Notes: a model not told the origin generated them from the sequence alone. A stretch of DNA of 64,000 nucleotides from Diphasiastrum complanatum (GCA_029204225.1 CM055109.1:3624733-3688732), one strand, 5' to 3'. Shown: positions 34,191 to 46,089, numbered from the stretch's first letter. Numbers and translations are program-made.

Positions 34191-35262
34191 TGCTCCTAGC
34201 ATAGTTTTTGCCAATAGAACTTTGATCCATCATAAGAATGATCTTCTGCCTAGGAATAGATCTCCTTTCAATGATCATGTAATGCTCAAAATAGAAACAA
34301 CCATAACTGATATAGAGAATAGTGTCCACTTGGGATGCTTCACTATTTCTTACATCAATTTTACATGTAAAAATGTGACTAGAACATGAAGAATCAAATA
34401 GAATGTAAATGAAATGATTCCACCATGCTTCCAACTCTTAACTCTCTGGAAAAATACAGCAAACAAACAGTAAATGTGAGTGATCAACTTCTGCTTGCAT
34501 GTCTCCTCCTCCTTTGTCCTTTGTTGTCTTGTATCCACCATGATACTCCATGAATGAGCCTCCATCTTCATCTTGCCACAAGAAACCATCAAACCTTGGA
34601 AATCCATGAGTAGGTGAGTATATTAATGATGCAAATCCAGCACCACATGACTCCATAAACCAAGTAGTTTGCACTAGTCCATCTTCAAGATCTACTTGAC
34701 ACAAGAAAATGACCATGAATTCACCAAAAAATGACAATCTCCAAGTATTGGCACCAAGTAGCTCAACACTTGAGAACTTAGCCATGGATGAGTGAAATAA
34801 TGAACCTCCAATAGCTTCATTTCTATCAGCAAAATCAGCCAAGAATTCTAGTATAAATCCAACATCAAAACAATGCTCACCAATGTAGCTAGTTTTACCA
34901 TATCTTGACAATTTGAACACATCCACATGAAATTGCTCAAACATGAGATAGAACAAGTAAAGTAAACTTGAACAACACTTCCTTGCTGCTCCTTCGACCT
35001 TACTTGAGTCTTCAATATGCTTCAAAAATAGATCCATAACACCCTTGCCAATTACCTCTCCTTTGATGCTCTTGACTAGCTCCAAATTGCCAACTTCCCT
35101 TTTGACTAGTTGAAGCGCTTTGAGATCAATTTCTTGATCTTCAACTTGACCATCAAAGTCATTGAACAAACTTTGTTTTCCAGATACATTACTTGATTTT
35201 ACAGCAAGATAACATCCATCCAATTGCATAGCTCCATGTACACAAGAAGATCTTCCAAAAGA
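34190..35262 (-). other. Foreign segment captured inside Copia-2
   Basis: Between the Copia homology ending at SLMKSGT (about 35262) and resuming near 34190 there is about 1.07 kb with no resemblance to reverse transcriptase. It is open in the Copia frame for about 275 codons, to 34438, forming a 306-residue fusion frame (34438-35358). Readable stretches include DGQVEDQEIDLKALQLVKRE, SKVEGAARKCCSSLLYLFYL and FDVGFILEFLADFADRNEA. I do not recognise the protein. Its length, hydrophobic and charged alternation and lack of stops suggest a recently captured coding sequence, but a chance open frame is possible. Codon and base use look like the surrounding host DNA. Confidence 0.7.
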
Positions 35263-37745
35263 TGTTCCACTCTTCATAAGAGATTGATACTCAAGATCCA
35301 TTGGTTGGATCCACTCCTCTTCTTTCCTTGCTTGATCTACACTTGTAGGCTCATCCAAAGAGCTTAGGAAAGCAACATAATTTCCAGAAACTACTTGCTT
35401 ACCCTTTGATCATATGTGAGCCTTGAAGGTACTTGTCTTTCTCTTGATGTTCTCCTTGGCTTTTGACTTGATGAAGGTCCATCATCACCACCATCCAAAG
35501 TAGGATCCTTCTCATCAACATCAAGAATGTTAGAACCATCTACTTTACCATCAATCATGCTTGAAGACACCATTGGAATGTTTCCCTCATAAAAAATGAC
35601 ATGTCTACCAACAATCACTTTGTTAGTAGAAGGAATGTAAACCTTGTAGGCTTTACTCACCTCACTATATCCAACAAAAATACCTCTTCTTGAAGATGGA
35701 TCCTCCTTGGTCCTATCATCAAGAGTAATGTCGACATAGCATGTGCATCCAAAGGTTCTTAGAAAGTTGACACTCGGCCTCCTCTTGAATAGCATCTCAA
35801 AAGGTGTCCTTCCATCCAAAATAGCACTCGGCCACCTATTGCACAAGAAATTGGCACACAACAAAGCTTGATCCCAAAATGGTTTGTCAAGATTAGCACT
35901 TAACCTCATAGCTTTAGCACTTTCACATAAAGTTCTATTCTTCCTTTCAGCCACTCCATTATGTTGTGGGGTCCTTGATGTTGTATACTCCCTCTTGATC
36001 CCATGCTCATCACAAAAGGCCTTGAACTTGTTAGATATGTACTCACCACCATTGTCACCTCTCAAGCACTTGATCTTTGTGGAGAATTGGTTCTCCCTTG
36101 CATTCTTGAAGTTGACAAAGACATCATACACTTCATCCTTGTTCTTTAGTAGATAGATCCAACAAAATCTACTAAAATCATCAATGAATGTTACATACAT
36201 CTTAGCTCCACTATTGCTAATTGTAGTAAATCCATGAATATTCGAATGTACAAGTTAAAAAGGCTTTGTAGATCTAGAAATAGATCTAGTATAAGGTAGT
36301 CCATGTGACTTAGACAAAGCACAAGACTCACAAACATGCTTGTCATTACTTAAGGAACTTGGAAGACCAATCACAACCTTCTTCCTTGCCATTACCTCCA
36401 ATGACTTGAAGTTGAGGTCTCCCATCCTTTTGTGCCAAACCTCTTGAATAGAAATTTGCTCCCTTGCAACACATCCAACTTGGTTAGCAATAACACAAGC
36501 ATCAAGTTTGAACAACTTCCCTTGTCTTTTACCTTTTCCAATCAAGATATCCTTCCTTTTGATCAAACAAGCATCTCCATCAAACTCCACCTTGAGGCCC
36601 TTACTTAGCATTTGACTCACACTAAGCAAATTCTTGGTAATAGATGGAATAAACAAGACATCCTCCAAATGAACATTCCTATTTGTAGAGAGAGAAATAG
36701 GAATTGTGCCAATCCCTTTGATTGCACACTCACCATCATTGGCCGTGTAGATCACCCTCTTGTCATCTCCATTTGCCAACAAAGAAGTGAAGTACTCTTT
36801 GTGAAAGGTCATGTGTGAACTTGCTCCACTATCAATCCACCAAGGATCTAGATCTCCATCATTAGCAAGCATACATGAAGACATCACAAAAGCATCATCA
36901 TTTGCATCTTGCACATCCAAACCATCCTCATCAAAAGTAAGATTACCTTGCTTGTCTCCTCGATCTCTCTTCTTCTTGTAGCACTCACTTGCAAAGTGTC
37001 CTTTGATGCCACAATAGAAGCACTTGAGCTTTGATCTATCCTTCTTTTTGCTACTTGAAGAAGCATCCACTTGATCATGCCCTTTAGACCACTTGCTTTT
37101 GGTTTTGCCCTTGAATTTGCCCTTTGTGAACATAGCATCCTCTTGAAGCGTCGATGTAGATCCACCTCTTGCTTGAAGCCTATACTCCTCATTGATCAAT
37201 ATCTCTTGAAGTTCCATCAAACTTGGCAAAGTCTTTTGAATAGCAATACTTTGAACAATGTTAGCATGAGCATCCAACAAGCCATTAAGAATCACTTGAA
37301 TAAGCTCTCCTTCCTTAATGCTTTCATCTATGCAAGCTAACTCATCATTCAATGCTTTCATTCTCAAAACAAAAGTACTTGGACTTTCTTCATTCTTTTG
37401 CAAACAAGAAAAGATTTGCCTTCTTAGAGTCAACACTCTAGAAGTAGACTTGGATTCATAAAGCTTCTTCAATGAATTCCAAGCTTCCAAAGATGATGTG
37501 CACTTACCAACTTCCTTGAGAAGTTCATTGGTAACATTCATCTTTATCATGTGTAGAGCCTTCTTGGCCCTCTTGTCATACCTCAATTGATCTTGTTGTG
37601 TTGCTGGTCTCTCCTCCAAACCTACAACAATATCCAAAACATCATTCATCTCAAGAAGTGACTCCATCCTCACTTTCCATAATGAATAGCTACTTGAGGT
37701 AAGCCTATCATTGGCTTCCAACATGACTCCAATTGAGGTTGCCAT
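35263..37745 (-). pseudogene. Copia-2 gag, protease and integrase (broken)
   Basis: Start Met at 37745. Gag is UBN2-like, followed by CCHC knuckle CFYCGIKGHFASEC, protease DSGASSHMT and pre-integrase WHKRMGDLNF (one of the usual residues changed: GHP to GDL). A stop at 36255-36257 replaces a Gln codon found in Copia-1. The very next integrase motif reads LVHSNIH, where Copia-1 has LVHSDIH, so the first catalytic Asp is Asn. The frame continues at 36200-35391 with FIDDFSRF, RGDNGGEY and NGVAERKNRTL. A one-base frameshift near 35395 separates the last stretch (FLSSLDEPTSV). It cannot make an active polyprotein. Confidence 0.9.
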
Positions 37746-38333
37746 GTAGCAATGGCCTGATCTTCTCTTTCAACCTGTTTCAATGCAAAAAGCACTCCTT
37801 TGAAAAACAACAAATGCTTTCAAAAGAAATCACCAAGATTTGAAACTATCTCACAAATTCTCTTCTAGCACTTATCCAAGCAAATCAACACATAGAATCA
37901 TGGAATCTTGATCAACCTATGATCTATCCTCAATCTAATGACTTTTGCCACTTCCTAAGATTGAAACACACTCAAATGAAGTCCAGCAACCTCACTATCT
38001 AGAGATCCAATCAAAACTAGGGTTTTGACAAAATCACAAAAAATTGACTATTCCAAATCTACATGCAAATGCTAAAAATTTGATATGCAATCTATAAGCC
38101 ACCACTTAGGCTAAACCAATGATCCAAAAATCGGCCAAATCCAGCATGTGAATTCAAAAAACGGAATTGAACAAGTATATTGACCTATTTAGTTTTTTGA
38201 TCTACAAAAGATCCAATCTACAAAAGCAAAAAATCCGATTTTGGTGTAGAATCCTCTGTAGCATGCTCTAGACTTGATATCTTCACCAAATCATTGATAG
38301 ATCTGATGTCCTCCTTCATAACCTAAAACACAA

Positions 38334-38345
38334 GCTCTGATACCA
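38334..38345 (-). other. Primer-binding site of Copia-2
   Basis: GCTCTGATACCA on the plus strand is TGGTATCAGAGC in element orientation, abutting the 5' LTR; same tRNA-iMet primer as Copia-1. Confidence 0.92.
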
Positions 38346-38995
38346 TGTGAAAGATTTCAGATCCTTAAGATCCAATCTACTTGAATGATCTTTGGTTAGA
38401 AAGAGAAATACACTACCAATTTCACCAATGTAGAAAAATCAGCATCTACACACAATTTGGGATGCAAACACTAATAGAACTTGATCAAACTTGAATGAAA
38501 TAATTATGTACTGTTGCTGTCCATACAAAACCATCAAGCTACTGTATTTCACACATGTGGATCCAAAAATAACAAATATAGATCATTCTACACATAGAAT
38601 TGCAAGCAATCACCAAGATAGTGCACCAATGGATAGTAGAACCCAAGAGAACCATGTATAAGCATGAAATGAGATAGAGAAGAGAGAAGATGACTCTCTC
38701 CACGAGTTACATCCTTTTATAGCAGGTCCAAACCCTATTCGGCCACTTGGCTTTCCCACCAAAATGCTAACCCTACCAATTTTGGGTCTAGATTCAATGT
38801 ACCCAACTTATTCAAATTGAATCTACTCAAACTTGCATTCTATCTTTCCCACACTTTCAAAAAGTGTTTATTCAAATGAAATCTAGACTAATGAACTTTG
38901 AAAAGTCAACCTCTAAGTCTAAAACAAGTTTTGGCCTTAATATGCCAAATATGGAAATATTGCAAAATGTGATGAAACTAGCTGAATCTTTCACA
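38346..38995 (-). repeat. 5' LTR of Copia-2
   Basis: 650 bp, same length as the partner at 32963-33612, starting TGTGAAAGATTTC and ending GAATCTTTCACA on the plus strand, followed by the target copy TACGG. Confidence 0.93.
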
Positions 38996-39000
38996 TACGG

Positions 39001-42000
39001 TCCTGAAATGGGACAATCCTCCTCAAAATATTGATTCAGCAAATGTGCCACCCTTATTGGATAAAGGAAAAGGAAAAGTCAAGGATGATTCTACAAGTCA
39101 GAATTCTAGCAAGACATCATCGTCTCGGAAGTCATCACATTTTTTGTTCAGAACTGATCAGCCAAACTAGTATTCAGTGTAATGGACCCTCCCAATTCAC
39201 CTATAAGTTGGCTGAATTCGATTCATTCCTCACTTGTGCTAGCGAAGCTCTTGCCAAATTTTCCCATGACCAAAGCCTTCCAAAATTTCTGAACTGTTTT
39301 CTGATATACATTCGTGCGTCTTACTTTTCATTTCTGATCATCATGTCTTCCACAGATACATCCCAATCTCCTCGTTATACTATCCATCATGATGTCCCAT
39401 CTGCAACGGATATCATGATACTTCCTAGCACAAGCATGGTCACTCAATGGACGACCCTTGCGGAGCCTCTGCTTACTGCAATGGGTATTCATGATAGAGC
39501 CTTTTTCAGGAGAATCAACATGGATTTCATCACTCTTGCTTTCAGTACGTTGAAGGAAGAAAAATCCAAGTTTTTTATTACCTTCCAAGGAGCCACACAC
39601 AAGATGCGCATGACTGAGGCCACCCTTGCTGCCATAGGCATAGCATCTGGTACCCAAGCCTCACCCAACCATAAACAGGCCAAACAGGCTATTAAGCCTT
39701 ACATTGACCTAACAAATGATTTGCATTGGACCAATGACGACTATCTCCTCGATGCCATCATTGAGCCTGCCATACACGCTACTGCCCAGCTTCTGAATAA
39801 TTTTGTGATGGTTGACAACCTCAGGAAAGACCGCATCACTTCTCAGATCCTACATAGGATAGTTGAGTCCTACGTCAAGGTAGCCAAGGCCCCTCTCAAA
39901 CCATATAATTGGTTCAAGACTGTTTTTGGTGAGCTCAAATGAGCCATTAAGAGCAATATGAAGTGTTGGCTCCTTGTTGTCTCTTCTAGCGGCCTCCCAC
40001 CTTGAAAACAAAATCCATGGCTTTCACCTAGATTTTGTGCTTTCAGTTTATGAAGAAACACTGGTCGAGTCATCCCACCAGGCCTCCAGTTCACATAGTC
40101 GATGTCGTCCACACAGTGAGATCGTCATTCCTGACTCGCCTTCCGCGTTACAATGTCGTACTAGAATACAATGTTAGTTGTGCTTCCTCCCCCTGCTGCT
40201 GTTCGCACTGAACTTCCTATTCCCCCCGCCTCTGATGCTACCCTCGTCTCTGCTTCCACTCAAGGAGTTTGTACTATTGGGGCTACCATTCCCATCATAG
40301 CTGCCCAGGCCGCCTCACCCCTACACACCGAAGTTGTTTCACCAAACACACAATACTTTATGGATATGTTCGATGATTCCGACCCCCTTGGGGCCTACGA
40401 AGTTTTTGAAATGCCCCAGATCCCTACGCCCTTTGAACTCCAATCCCCTGGAAGAGGATTTGAACAAATTTATGATACTACTGTCGGTGTTGAAGATTCA
40501 TGCCAGCTACCTCAGCAACTTCAAGCTGAAGACACCCCAGCCACACTTCGGGTCGAGCAAGCTGTGAAATCACCGAAGCAGTTTGACACCATAGTGCCTG
40601 AGGGCTTTGAAGAGAAAGATGTTATTGAAGAAGAAGAATTATCGGCACCTATTTCACGCCAACCAAGGATGGTACCATCAGGTCCTACTGCCGTTGCCGC
40701 CTCCACGGTGGTAGATTCCGGTGTTGCTCTTGGTTTGGTCTCAAGCCTTGCGCAAATGGTCTAGTCTATGCTTGACAAGAAAAAAGAATTGGAACAGAGA
40801 ATTTCAAACATGGGTCCAAAAATACTCTTATCAACTAGAAGATTATTTAGCCGGACAGAGAATTGAAGATTGCCAAACAACATGAAGAAAAAGCTGAAGC
40901 TAAAAAGAAGACGACATAGCAACAGGCTGATCGCCTCGAAGGATACATCAGCTCCCTACAGACTGCCCTGACAACCGCACAAGATCAGGTGGACAAGGCC
41001 GTGCAAGATGCAAAGCAACAAGTGAAGCTGCTACAAGGCCAACTGCAGATGGCGGAGCAGGATCACACACGTCTCCAAGGTGAATTGGATGCGACCACCC
41101 TTGAGCATGATGCGTATCTGCAGATGCAAATACCAGCTCATTCAGTAACTCCGACGGAGATCACGTATTTGTTCAAGAAATTGGAAACTTACATAGTGGC
41201 CCTTTAGGGATTCCAAGGCCGCTTTGACAGGTTCAAAGGAGCAGCTTCAACTGAGTTGGCAAAGGCTAAAGCAACTACCAGTGTCTATGAAAAAACAGCC
41301 GCTCAGGTGTTGGAAGCCGGACCACAAATCCCAGTTCCAATCATGCCGCAATTCTCCCCTCCGCACCAAACTATAGTACCACTGATACAGGGCTGGATTC
41401 GGGCATGGACCAGGGGGAGCTCCAAAAATAGAAGAACAACTACCAGTTTTACAGGCAGTGCAACCGGGTCCATCCTCATCAAGGACCACACCGTTATTCA
41501 AAAGGCCCATTAGCGTCAAGGACCAGATCCAGAGTTTTCTAGCGCAACATCCTCATGAGTCCTCACGTGGTGGTTGGGTCCTTAAGGTTCAAGACCTCGG
41601 AGATAGAGGCCGACAAAGAAGTGGACAAAATACCCGCATTGGGAGAGCAACCGACATGGAGAGTTACCATTTTTGAGAAAACTCCGGAATCTATCAGGAG
41701 TTATGTGGCCAGCCCTCGCTAATTGCGGGTAAATCCATATTATGTACCGATGCCGAGAAGGAATAAATGGAAGGATTTGGGATTGGCTATGGACAAAATC
41801 ACAATCCATATGCCCAATTGGCCAATCATCCATCAGCCATACACCTAGATGATATCAATGGATTTCCACCGGGCCTTACAAGCATACCAGCGGGAGTATA
41901 TCCACTCTCCCGATCTGACAGGGTGACAATCGGTGATGTTTGCAAAAGATTTAACTCTGTTGGTGTCAGTGGCAACTAGATGGGATAATTACCTTCCTCC

Positions 42001-42285
42001 TCTAGCATTCGCTCCAAATAAGCCAATGGCCTCAGAGAATATCAAGGATCAGCTGTCGGTTGCTCGTCTATATTTTCGTGCAACAATGATGGGAGGCTCC
42101 TGGGAATCTTGCTTCACATCTTAGATGACCTCAAAGTGGATTGCAGGATTTTAATACTGCCCGGCTCGACTTTATGGAGAAGGTGCAGTACCATTTATAA
42201 AGATTCGTCGCAAAGCTAATTAAAGTCCCCAATAACTGCATCTCGCAGGTGTCGTGGGACCTCCACCAGTTTTGGTGGGGGATAC
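39001..42285 (+). pseudogene. Element G second reading region, Athila ORF-1-like, then coiled coil
   Basis: After the Copia-2 insert the gag-protease frame ends at about 39170. From an ATG at 39343 about 199 residues are open to 39942: MSSTDTSQSPRYTIHHD, INMDFITLAFSTLKEE, KMRMTEATLAAIGIASG and LLNNFVMVDNLRKDRITSQI. The pattern resembles the Athila ORF-1/putative plant transposon protein domain, of unknown role. Further frames give a Pro/Glu-rich segment (40171-40764) and a heptad-rich coiled coil (about 40920-41200, with KQQVKLLQGQLQMAEQD). No polymerase motif is seen before the 3' LTR. Frames are joined by stops, so the region is decayed; whether it was one protein is inference. Confidence 0.55.
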
Positions 42286-42795
42286 TATTGGAGGGTTTGA
42301 GGATCCCAAGGCCACTCTAACCCTAGTTAATAAGTGAGAGGGATTTGGCACCCTGCATGTGTAAGTCCAACCCGATGATCACATAGTTCTTTGATTAATT
42401 AGAAAGTCAATAAAAGGACTTTAGGCCTTTTTGCGGGTCTTTTAATGTCGCAGGGCCTAAATGTCAAGTTAGTGAATAAAGTTGGGTTTCCCTCAAATTT
42501 GGATGGTTCCCACTCTTTTTTGAGTTTGAATAATTAGGGAGGCGGAAATGGACCAATAGGATTCAGAGGCCAGGGTTCTCCTCTCTACTATAAAAAAGGA
42601 CCAACTCGAGTTCCTACACATGTTCATTTCCTTATTTCAATTAAGCAGGTTGGTTCTCATGTGAAATGGATTGATGAATGTGCTTGCTCTCTATTACTTT
42701 TCCTCCATCTCTCATGCTTATTTGGATTTTGCTAGTTGTTGGATTTGATTGTTATTGGGATTGCATGTTATTATCCTTTTTATGAGAGAGAAAGG
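42286..42795 (+). repeat. 3' LTR of element G, truncated
   Basis: Matches the first 500 bp of the 5' LTR (including CTATAAAAAAGGACC at about 42589) and stops at GAGAGAGAAAGG. The remaining 240 bp are missing, replaced by the end of another LTR. Confidence 0.85.
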
Positions 42796-43999
42796 TCGAT
42801 CTAGGTTTGGTTGGGTTGGTTTGTCCACCATCAGCTTCCCTTGTGTTGCTTGTGATTGGCATGCTTAGAATAGGATCCTTGGATTGAGGACTTTATATTG
42901 GTATTAGAGCCAATTCTGAGCATGTTTTTGCCATTGATTTGTGTTCAAGAGAAATCTCGAATTGTGTGGGAGTTTTCCATTGTGTGATATGGAATCTCGA
43001 CACTGTTTCGAAAAATCAGTGGAGTAGCAACGAATGGTGAAAATTTGAATTCTTCTTTCTGAAAATCACTTTTTTGAGGTGCAATTGATTGTGAGGTATG
43101 TGTTGGATTTATTTCCTCTAGCACCTAAATCCCATTTTTAATCTGCCTCCATTCATGCTGCATATTTACTCGCGTTGTCGCGCAGTCTGTATATTTACAT
43201 GCAAATTCTCACAGGCGATGAAAAGACAAAAAGCAAAGGCTGACGTCACACCCTCTCCACGCTCATGCAGCTGCGCTAACAAACTGGATGATGACTGCAA
43301 CCACCCATGATCTCCTACAGACAGCACATCCACCCTGTACTTTCTTCATCTACACACCTGTAACATCATGTATATATATTGAATACCATTTGCGTATTTA
43401 TCAACTGAAAAATAGTGAAGAAGTTAGTAAGCGAGAGAGAACGAAGAAGAGAAGCTTATCAGAGATAGACAAAAGTAGATGCTCTATGCATTGATTCTTT
43501 AATTTGTTAGTAATTAGGTTTCATCCCTTTTACAATTTGAATAAGCTTCGTAGGGCACGCAGTTTCGTCCACTACTGTCTTGTGCTCTACCGCATTATTG
43601 ACATGTATACTTGATATACTTAATCTGATATAGTTCTTTGTTCTGCATTCGGATTTGTGTTAATATTGCTATGCTTATTATTCATTTTGTCTGATCTTTC
43701 TAGTTGCTCTTTCTGGTAATAAAAAACTAACATTTAGTCGTGTCTTTCGCGAATGTTTCGTGACTAATTATCTGTCGAGCATTGTCTAGCTCTTCGCAAA
43801 TCATTCGCGACACATAATTTGTCTAGCTATTCGTGACAAATTATTCTTCTGACGCTTCGTTCATTAATGTTTGGCTACATAATCAAGAATGACCGTGATT
43901 TTCATTACTAATGTTCTGTTCGTTCTGATAGGCGTAGTCATGCTTTTGGAGAGAAAGACATAGCTCGTTCTGCTACGCATGAACAATTTTTGTTCGAGT

Positions 44000-45060
44000 C
44001 ATGCATTGTTGATTGCAATGTCTATTTCAAGTCAGTACAACAATCCTTCATTATCATCATCTTGTATGTGGATGATACGTTGCTCTTCAGCAACAATACC
44101 AATATGGTCAAGGATTCGAAGTAGATGCTGTTTTCAGAGTTTGACATGACTGATCTGGACGAAGCTCACTTTTGTCTGGGAATTCAAATCCACAGAGACA
44201 GAGCAAATTGACTGATTTACATCACTCAACAAAGGTATCTTCACAATGTTCTTAACAGATACAATTTGATGAACTGTAAATTAGCTCACTCACCAATGGA
44301 TCCAGGCCTGCATCTGTCAAAGGACCAATGTCCCCAGACCAAGTAGGAAGTGGAGCAAATGAGAGAATACCCTTATCGATCGATACGGGGATCTTTCATG
44401 TACGCAATGGTCTGTACAAGACCTGATATCTCTTTTGCTGTAAGCTCACTTAGCCAATACATGTCTAATCCTGGCATTACCCATTGGAAGGCTCTCATAC
44501 GAGTCATGAGATATATTCGAGCTACCATGGACCAATGCATCTGCTATGGAGATGTCAACAACGACAATCTTCATTAGCTCAGTGGTTATTCTGATGCAAG
44601 CTGGGGAGGAGATGTAGACAATCATAAATCCACATCTGGATTTACATTCTTCTTCAACGACGGACCTATCTCATGGAACAGTCGTATGCAAACTTCTGTC
44701 GCACTTTCTTCTACAGAAACAAAATACATTGCTTCTTCTCAATCTATCAAGGAAGCATTTTGGTTGAGAAATTTACTGTCAGATGTTAATCTGAATCAGT
44801 ATAGCCCTACAATTTTATTTTGTGATAATTAGAATGCCATTGCCTTATCGGCCAACCCTAGATTTCACTCTAAGAGTAAGCACATTGAAATCAAATATCA
44901 CTACATCAGAAGGTTCTCAACAAGGAAGTAAGCTTAACGTACTGCAGAACGCAGAACATGGTCGCAGACATATTCACGAAAGCACTCAGTGTTAATGCAA
45001 CACAACAAATTTTGTGCATTGCTTAGTCTAAAGATCAAGGCATTCACGAATCTAGATTAA
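44000..45060 (+). pseudogene. Copia-4 reverse transcriptase end and RNase H
   Basis: Reads IIIILYVDDTLLFSNN (the YVDD catalytic block intact), LYRSIRGSFMYAMVCTRPDI-like sequence, SGYSDASWGGD, SWNSRMQTSVALSSTETKYI, FCDN followed by a stop, then SANPRFHSKSKHIEIKYHYI. At least seven in-frame stops are visible, several from TGG or CAA-type codons. It is followed by the purine tract AAGAGAGGG and the 3' LTR. Confidence 0.88.
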
Positions 45061-45713
45061 GAGAGGGTGTTGGATTTATTTCCTCTAGCACCTAAATCCC
45101 ATTTTTAATCTGCCTCCATTCATGCTACATATTTACTCGCGTTGTCGCGCAGTCTGCATATTCACATGCAAATTATCACAGGCAATGAAAAGACGAAAAG
45201 CAAAGGCTGACGTCACACCCTCTACACGCTCATGCAGCTGCGCTAACAAATTGGACGACGATTGCAGCCACCCACGATCTCCTACAGACAACACATCCAC
45301 CCTATATTTTCTTCATCTGCACACCTGTAATATTATGTATATATATTGAATAACATTTGCGTATTCATCAACTGAAAAAAAGTGAAGAAGTTAGTAAGAG
45401 AGAGAGAACGAAGAAGAGAAGCTTATCAGAGATAGACAAAAGTAGATGCTCTGTGCATTGATTATTTAATTTGTCACTAATAGGGTTTCATCCCTTTTAC
45501 AGTTTGAATAAGCTTCATAGGACATGCGGTTTCGTCCGCTACTATCTTGTGCTCTACCGCATTATTGACATGTATACTTGATATACTTAATCTGACACAG
45601 TTCTTTGTTCTGCGTTCAGATTTGTGTTAATATTGCTATGCTTATTATTGATTCTGTCTAATCTTTCTAGTTGCTCTTTCTGGTAATAGACGACTAACAT
45701 TTAGTCATGTCTT

Positions 45714-45803
45714 TCGCGAATGTTTCGCGACTAATTATCTGTCGAGCACTGTCCAGCTCTTCGCGAATCATTCGCGACACATAATTTGTCTAGCTATTCG
45801 CGA
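45714..45803 (+). promoter_or_regulatory. Cluster of five TCGCGA palindromes in the Copia-4 3' LTR
   Basis: TCGCGA occurs at 45714, 45725, 45761, 45772 and 45798, in a context otherwise poor in CpG. The 5' LTR equivalent (43747-43840) keeps only two, the other three reading TCGTGA, TCGCAA and TCGTGA. Regular reuse of a palindrome in an LTR suggests a factor-binding array; which factor is unknown. Confidence 0.5.
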
Positions 45804-46089
45804 CAAATTATTCTTCTGACGCTTCGTTCATTAATGTTTGGCTACATAATCAAGAACGACCATGATTTCCATCACTAACGTTCTGTTTGTTCTGATAGGC
45901 GTAGTCATGCTTTCGGAGAGAGTCGCATAGCTCATTCCGCTGTGCACGAACAATTTTTGTTCGAGTTCGTTTCTCGTTCGTGTTTCCTGTCTCGTTCGTG
46001 TTCGTCTTACCCCTCTGAGCTAAATTTTTATTTTTTTTAAATACAACATTTTTTCAACTCTTGCTACTCTCCCTCTCTCCAACAGTATG

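Larger units (their letters stand above)
32963..38995 (-). mobile_element. Copia-2 LTR retrotransposon nested in element G, reverse transcriptase replaced
   Basis: 6033 bp bounded by 650-bp LTRs (32963-33612 and 38346-38995), with TGTGAAAG/CTTTCACA ends. The target duplication TACGG is at 32958-32962 and 38996-39000. Minus-strand order: 5' LTR, primer site (38334-38345), gag-protease-integrase, a foreign segment of about 1.07 kb where reverse transcriptase should be, RNase H, purine tract, 3' LTR. I counted about 18 differences between the two LTRs (near 2.8 percent), so the insertion is moderately recent. Lacking reverse transcriptase and with a damaged integrase, the copy would depend on enzymes in trans. 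Confidence 0.93.
27850..42795 (+). mobile_element. Element G: Athila-like LTR retroelement without visible polymerase, split by Copia-2
   Basis: Direct repeats 27850-28591 and 42286-42795 are the LTRs. A primer-site-like sequence follows the first, and a G-rich purine tract (GGTGGGGGATAC) precedes the second. The interior is a leader, gag, knuckle, protease and a second reading region resembling Athila ORF-1 proteins, then a Pro/Glu-rich and coiled-coil region. I find no reverse transcriptase or integrase motif. Without the Copia-2 insert (32963-38995 plus one 5-bp repeat) the element is about 8.9 kb. All reading frames are damaged. The 3' LTR stops abruptly at 42795, joined to a fragment of another LTR. 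Confidence 0.75.
43101..46084 (+). mobile_element. Copia-4: internally deleted Copia element with target duplication
   Basis: LTRs start TGTTGGATTTATT at 43101 and 45068; the 3' LTR ends TCCAACA at 46084, the inverse of the start. GTATG flanks both sides (43096-43100 and 46085-46089). The 5' LTR breaks off at 43999 and joins directly to the end of the reverse transcriptase, so primer site, gag, protease, integrase and most of the polymerase are gone. The 3' LTR is 1017 bp. The two LTRs differ at many sites, several of them CpG transitions. Confidence 0.9.

Noticed and set aside
34438-35358. A free-standing host gene on the minus strand
   Set aside because: Its first 32 codons are Copia linker and it lies wholly inside the Copia-2 LTR pair; treated as captured sequence.
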